Source of the DNA: Delphinapterus leucas
Taxonomy: Eukaryota; Chordata; Mammalia; Artiodactyla; Monodontidae
Assembly: GCF_002288925.2 (NCBI RefSeq)
Contig: NW_022098000.1
Coordinates: 62,001-126,000, forward strand
Direction of reading: 5' to 3'
DNA: 64,000 nt
Shown here: positions 61,047 through 64,000 of the stretch, in pieces
How the letters are laid out: each line of letters begins with the position of its first letter
How positions within the stretch are numbered: position 1 is the first letter of the stretch
The notes under the pieces: model-generated
Seen by the model: only the letters and a program-made list of their open reading frames with translations
The model's database searches: none
What the model was told of the DNA's origin: nothing
Position numbers and translations under genes: made by a program

Positions 61047-64000
61047 ATGGTAATAGGAACATACATATTGATAATTACCTTAAATGTAAATGGATTAAAT
61101 GCTCCAACCAAAAGACATAGACTGGCTGAATGGATACAAAAACAAGACCCATATTTATTCTGTCTACAAGAGACCCACTTTAGACCTAGGGACACATACA
61201 GACTGAAAGTGAGATGGAAAAAGCTATACCATGCAAATGGAAATAAAAAGAAAGCTGTAGTAGCAATTCTTATATCAGACAAAATAGACTTTAAAACAAA
61301 GACCATTACAAGAGACAAAGAAAGACACTATATAATGATCAAGGGATCAATCCAAGAAGGAGATATAAAAATTGTAAATATTTATTCACCCAACATAGAA
61401 GCACCTCAATACATAAGGCAAATACGAACAGCCATAAAAGGGGAAATTGACAGTAACAAAATCATAGTAGGGGGCTTTAAAACCCCACTTTCCACAATGG
61501 ACAGATGATCCAAAATGGAAAGAAATAAGGAAACACAAGCTTTAAATGACACTTTAAACAAGATGGACTTACTTGATATTTTTAGGACATTCCATCCCAA
61601 AACAACAGAATACACTTTCTTCTCAAGTGCTCATGGAACATTCTCCAGGATAGATCATATCTTGGGTCACAAATCAAGCCTTGGTAAATTTAAGAAAATT
61701 GAAGTTGTATCAAGTATCTTTTCTGACCACAATGCTATGAGACTAGATATCAATTACAGGAAAAAAATCTGTAAAAAATACACACACGTGGAGGCTAAAC
61801 AATACACTACTAAATAGTCAAGAGATCACTGAAGAAATCAAAGGGGAAATCCAAAAATACCTAGAAAAAAATGACAATGAATACATGATGACCCAAAACT
61901 TATGGGATACAGCAAAAGCAGTTCTATGAGGGAAATTTATAGCAATACAATCCTACCTTAAGAAATAAGAAACATCTCAAATAAACAACCTAAACTTACA
62001 CCTAAAGCAACTAGAAAAAGAAGAACACCCCCCCACAAAGTTAGCAGAAGGAAAGAAATCATACAGATCAGATCAGAAATAAATGAAAAAGAAATGAAGG
62101 AAATGATAGCAAAGATCAATAAAGCCAAATGATGGTTCTTTGAGAAGATAAACGAAATTGGTAAACCATCAGCCAGACTCATCAAGAAAAAATGGGAGAA
62201 GACTCAAATCAATGGAATTAGAAATGAAAAAGGAGAAGTAAGAACTGACACTGCAGAAATACAAAGAACCATGAGACATTATTACAAGCAACTATATGCC
62301 AATAATGGGCAACCTGGAAGAAATCAACAAATTCTTAGAAATGCACAACGTTCTGACACTGTACCAGGAATAAATAGAAAATATAAACAGACCAATCACA
62401 AGCACTGAAATTGAAACAATTAAAAATCTACCAACAGGGCTTCCCTGGTGGCGCAGTGGTTGAGAATCCACCTGCTGATGCAGGGGACACGGGTTCGTGC
62501 CCCGGTCCGGGAAGATCCCACATGCCGCGGAGCAGCTGGGCCCGTGAGCCATGGCTGCTGAGCCTGTGCGTCCAGAGCCTGTGGTCCACAATGGGAGAGG
62601 CCACAACAGTGAGAGGCCCATGTACCGCAAAAAAAAAAAAAAAAATTTACCAACAAAGAAAAGCCCAGGACCAGATGGCTTCATAGGCGAATTCTATCAA
62701 ACATTTAGAGAACAGTTAATACCTATCCTTCTCAAACTCTTCCAAAATATAGCAGAAGGAGGAACACTCCCAAACTCATTCTAGAATCCACCATCACCCT
62801 GATACCAAAACCTGACAAAGATGTCACAAAAAAAGAAAACTACAGACCAATAACACTGATGAACATCTTTGCAAAAATCCTCAAAAAAATACTAGCAAAC
62901 AGAATCCAACAACACATTAAACGGATCATACACCATGATCAAGGGGGATTTATTCCAGGCATGCAAGTATTCTTCAATATAGGCAAATCAATCAATGTCA
63001 TACACCATATTAACAAACTGAAGGAGAAAAACCATATGATCATCTCAATAGATGCAAAGAAAGCTTTCAACAAAATTCAGCACCCATTTATGATAAAAAC
63101 CCTCCAGAAAGTAGGCATAGAGGGACAACATAATAAAGGCCATATATGACAAATCAACAGCCAACATTGTCCTCAATGTTGAAAAACTGAAACCATTTCC
63201 ACTAAGATCAGGAACAAGACAAGGTTGCCGACTCTCACAGCTAATATTCAACATAGTTTTGGAAGTTTTAGCCACAGCAATCAGAGAAGAAAAAGAAATA
63301 AAAGGAATCCAAATCAGAAAAGAAGAAGTGAAGCTGTCACTGTTTGCAGATGACATGATACTATACATAGAGAATCCTAAAGATGCTACCAGAACACTAC
63401 TAGAGCTAATCAATGAATTTGGTAAAGTAGCAGGATACAAAATTAATGCACAGAAGTCTCTTGAATTCCTGTTCACTAATGATGAAAAATCTGAAAGTGA
63501 AATTAAGAAAACACTCCTATTTACCATTACAACAAAAAGAATAAAATACTTAGGAATAAACCTATCTAAGGAGAAAAATGACCTCTATGCAGAAAAATAT
63601 AAGACACTGAAGAAAGAAATTAAATATGATACAAATAGATGGAGAGATATACCATGTTCTTGGATTGGAAGAATCAACATTGTGAAAATGACTATACTAC
63701 CCAAAGCAATCTACAGATTTAGTGCAATCCCTATCAAACAACACTGGCATTTTTCACAGAACTAGAACAGAAAATTTCATAATTTGTAGGGAAACACAAA
63801 AGACCCCGAATAGCCAAAGCAGTCTTGAGACAGAAAAACGGAGGTGGAGGAATCAGTCTCCTGGACTTCAAACTATCTTACAAAGCTACAGTAATCAAGA
63901 CAGTATGGTACTGGCAAAAAAACAGAAATATAGATCAATGGAACACCATAGAAAGCTGAGAGATAAACCCACACACATATGGTCACCTCTCTTTGATAAA
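61047..64000 (+). pseudogene. L1 ORF2 remnant (element B), SINE-interrupted, 3' end outside window
   Basis: The endonuclease starts at ATG 61047 and keeps LNVNGLNAP and CLQETHF, but GDFNTP is changed to GGFKTP and a stop follows at 61506-61508. The next piece (61515-61817) retains SDHNAMRLD. A CHR SINE splits the RT fingers at 62437. The RT core (63259-63765) has an intact FADD in [16 protein letters not shown] frame break near 63130-63260 also lies in the RT. The coding capacity is lost. Confidence 0.9.
62422..62655 (+). mobile_element. CHR SINE nested in L1 ORF2
   Basis: Body 62437-62640, beginning GGGCTTCCCTGGTGGCGCAG and ending in a poly(A). It is flanked by AAAAATCTACCAACA at 62422-62436 and AAAAATTTACCAACA at 62641-62655, which differ by one C-to-T change. 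The uninterrupted L1 sequence at the same point in element A is near 11408. This shows the SINE was still moving after element B inserted. Confidence 0.97.

Larger units (their letters stand above)
58051..64000 (+). mobile_element. L1 retrotransposon (element B), 5' complete, runs off the window
   Basis: Starts GAGGAGCTTCAAGATGGCAG and has a 2.08 kb 5'UTR closely related to that of element A (shared CAACTCCTACAGAACA, AGGCAAGAAACTCCCCAC, GTCAACTTGATGTAC). Then come ORF1 and ORF2, the latter interrupted by a nested SINE at 62437-62640. The 3' end and target-site duplication are outside the window. It lies antisense to KHDRBS2 in an upstream intron. Confidence 0.93.

Noticed and set aside
1..64000. 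CRISPR arrays, bacterial operons, riboswitches, tRNA or rRNA genes
   Set aside because: None seen. The only tRNA-like sequences are the heads of the CHR SINEs.

Overview
This is eukaryotic, mammalian DNA: AT-rich, with no long reading frames and dense interspersed repeats. Seven copies of the cetacean-type CHR tRNA-derived SINE (starting GGGCTTCCCTGGTGG, with flanking duplications for most) and one older CHR-1-like copy point to a whale or dolphin. The L1 elements are of the artiodactyl/cetacean kind. The species cannot be named from the sequence alone.

The only host gene I can support is the 3' end of KHDRBS2 (SLM-1, a STAR-family RNA-binding splicing regulator) on the minus strand. Its last coding exon is at 24352-24449 and the preceding exon at 49346-49404. 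A 24.9 kb intron lies between them, and the phases and GT-AG splice sites match. Both exons are too short to show up as reading frames. Everything left of about 23.6 kb is 3' untranslated or downstream DNA; everything right of 49404 is an upstream intron.

Layout: 1-5695, a minus-strand endogenous betaretrovirus-like provirus (left LTR cut by the window edge, decayed tRNA-Lys1,2 primer-binding site, polypurine tract, coding region decayed beyond recognition). 5696-6900, single-copy DNA with an 80 bp direct duplication. 6901-14213, a full-length but dead L1 with a perfect 15 bp target-site duplication. 14214-24351, mostly single-copy downstream DNA with MIR, SINE and L1 relics and an (AT)n tract, ending in the KHDRBS2 3'UTR. 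24450-49345, the last KHDRBS2 intron, holding a MER5A fossil, an inverted SINE pair, a solo LTR of the same family as the provirus, a CHR-1 SINE, a full-length sense-strand L1 (34220-40380), an old LTR and two more SINEs. 49405-64000, the next intron upstream, with L1 fragments, a SINE, a MaLR-like LTR and a second long-5'UTR L1 (58051 to the window edge) that carries a nested SINE.

I found no new gene system. The most useful results are the two hidden KHDRBS2 exons (with a Gly-to-Ser change in the C-terminal PYGRY motif), the provirus/solo-LTR pair, the inverted SINE pair inside the intron, and the two L1 lineages with unrelated 5'UTRs.
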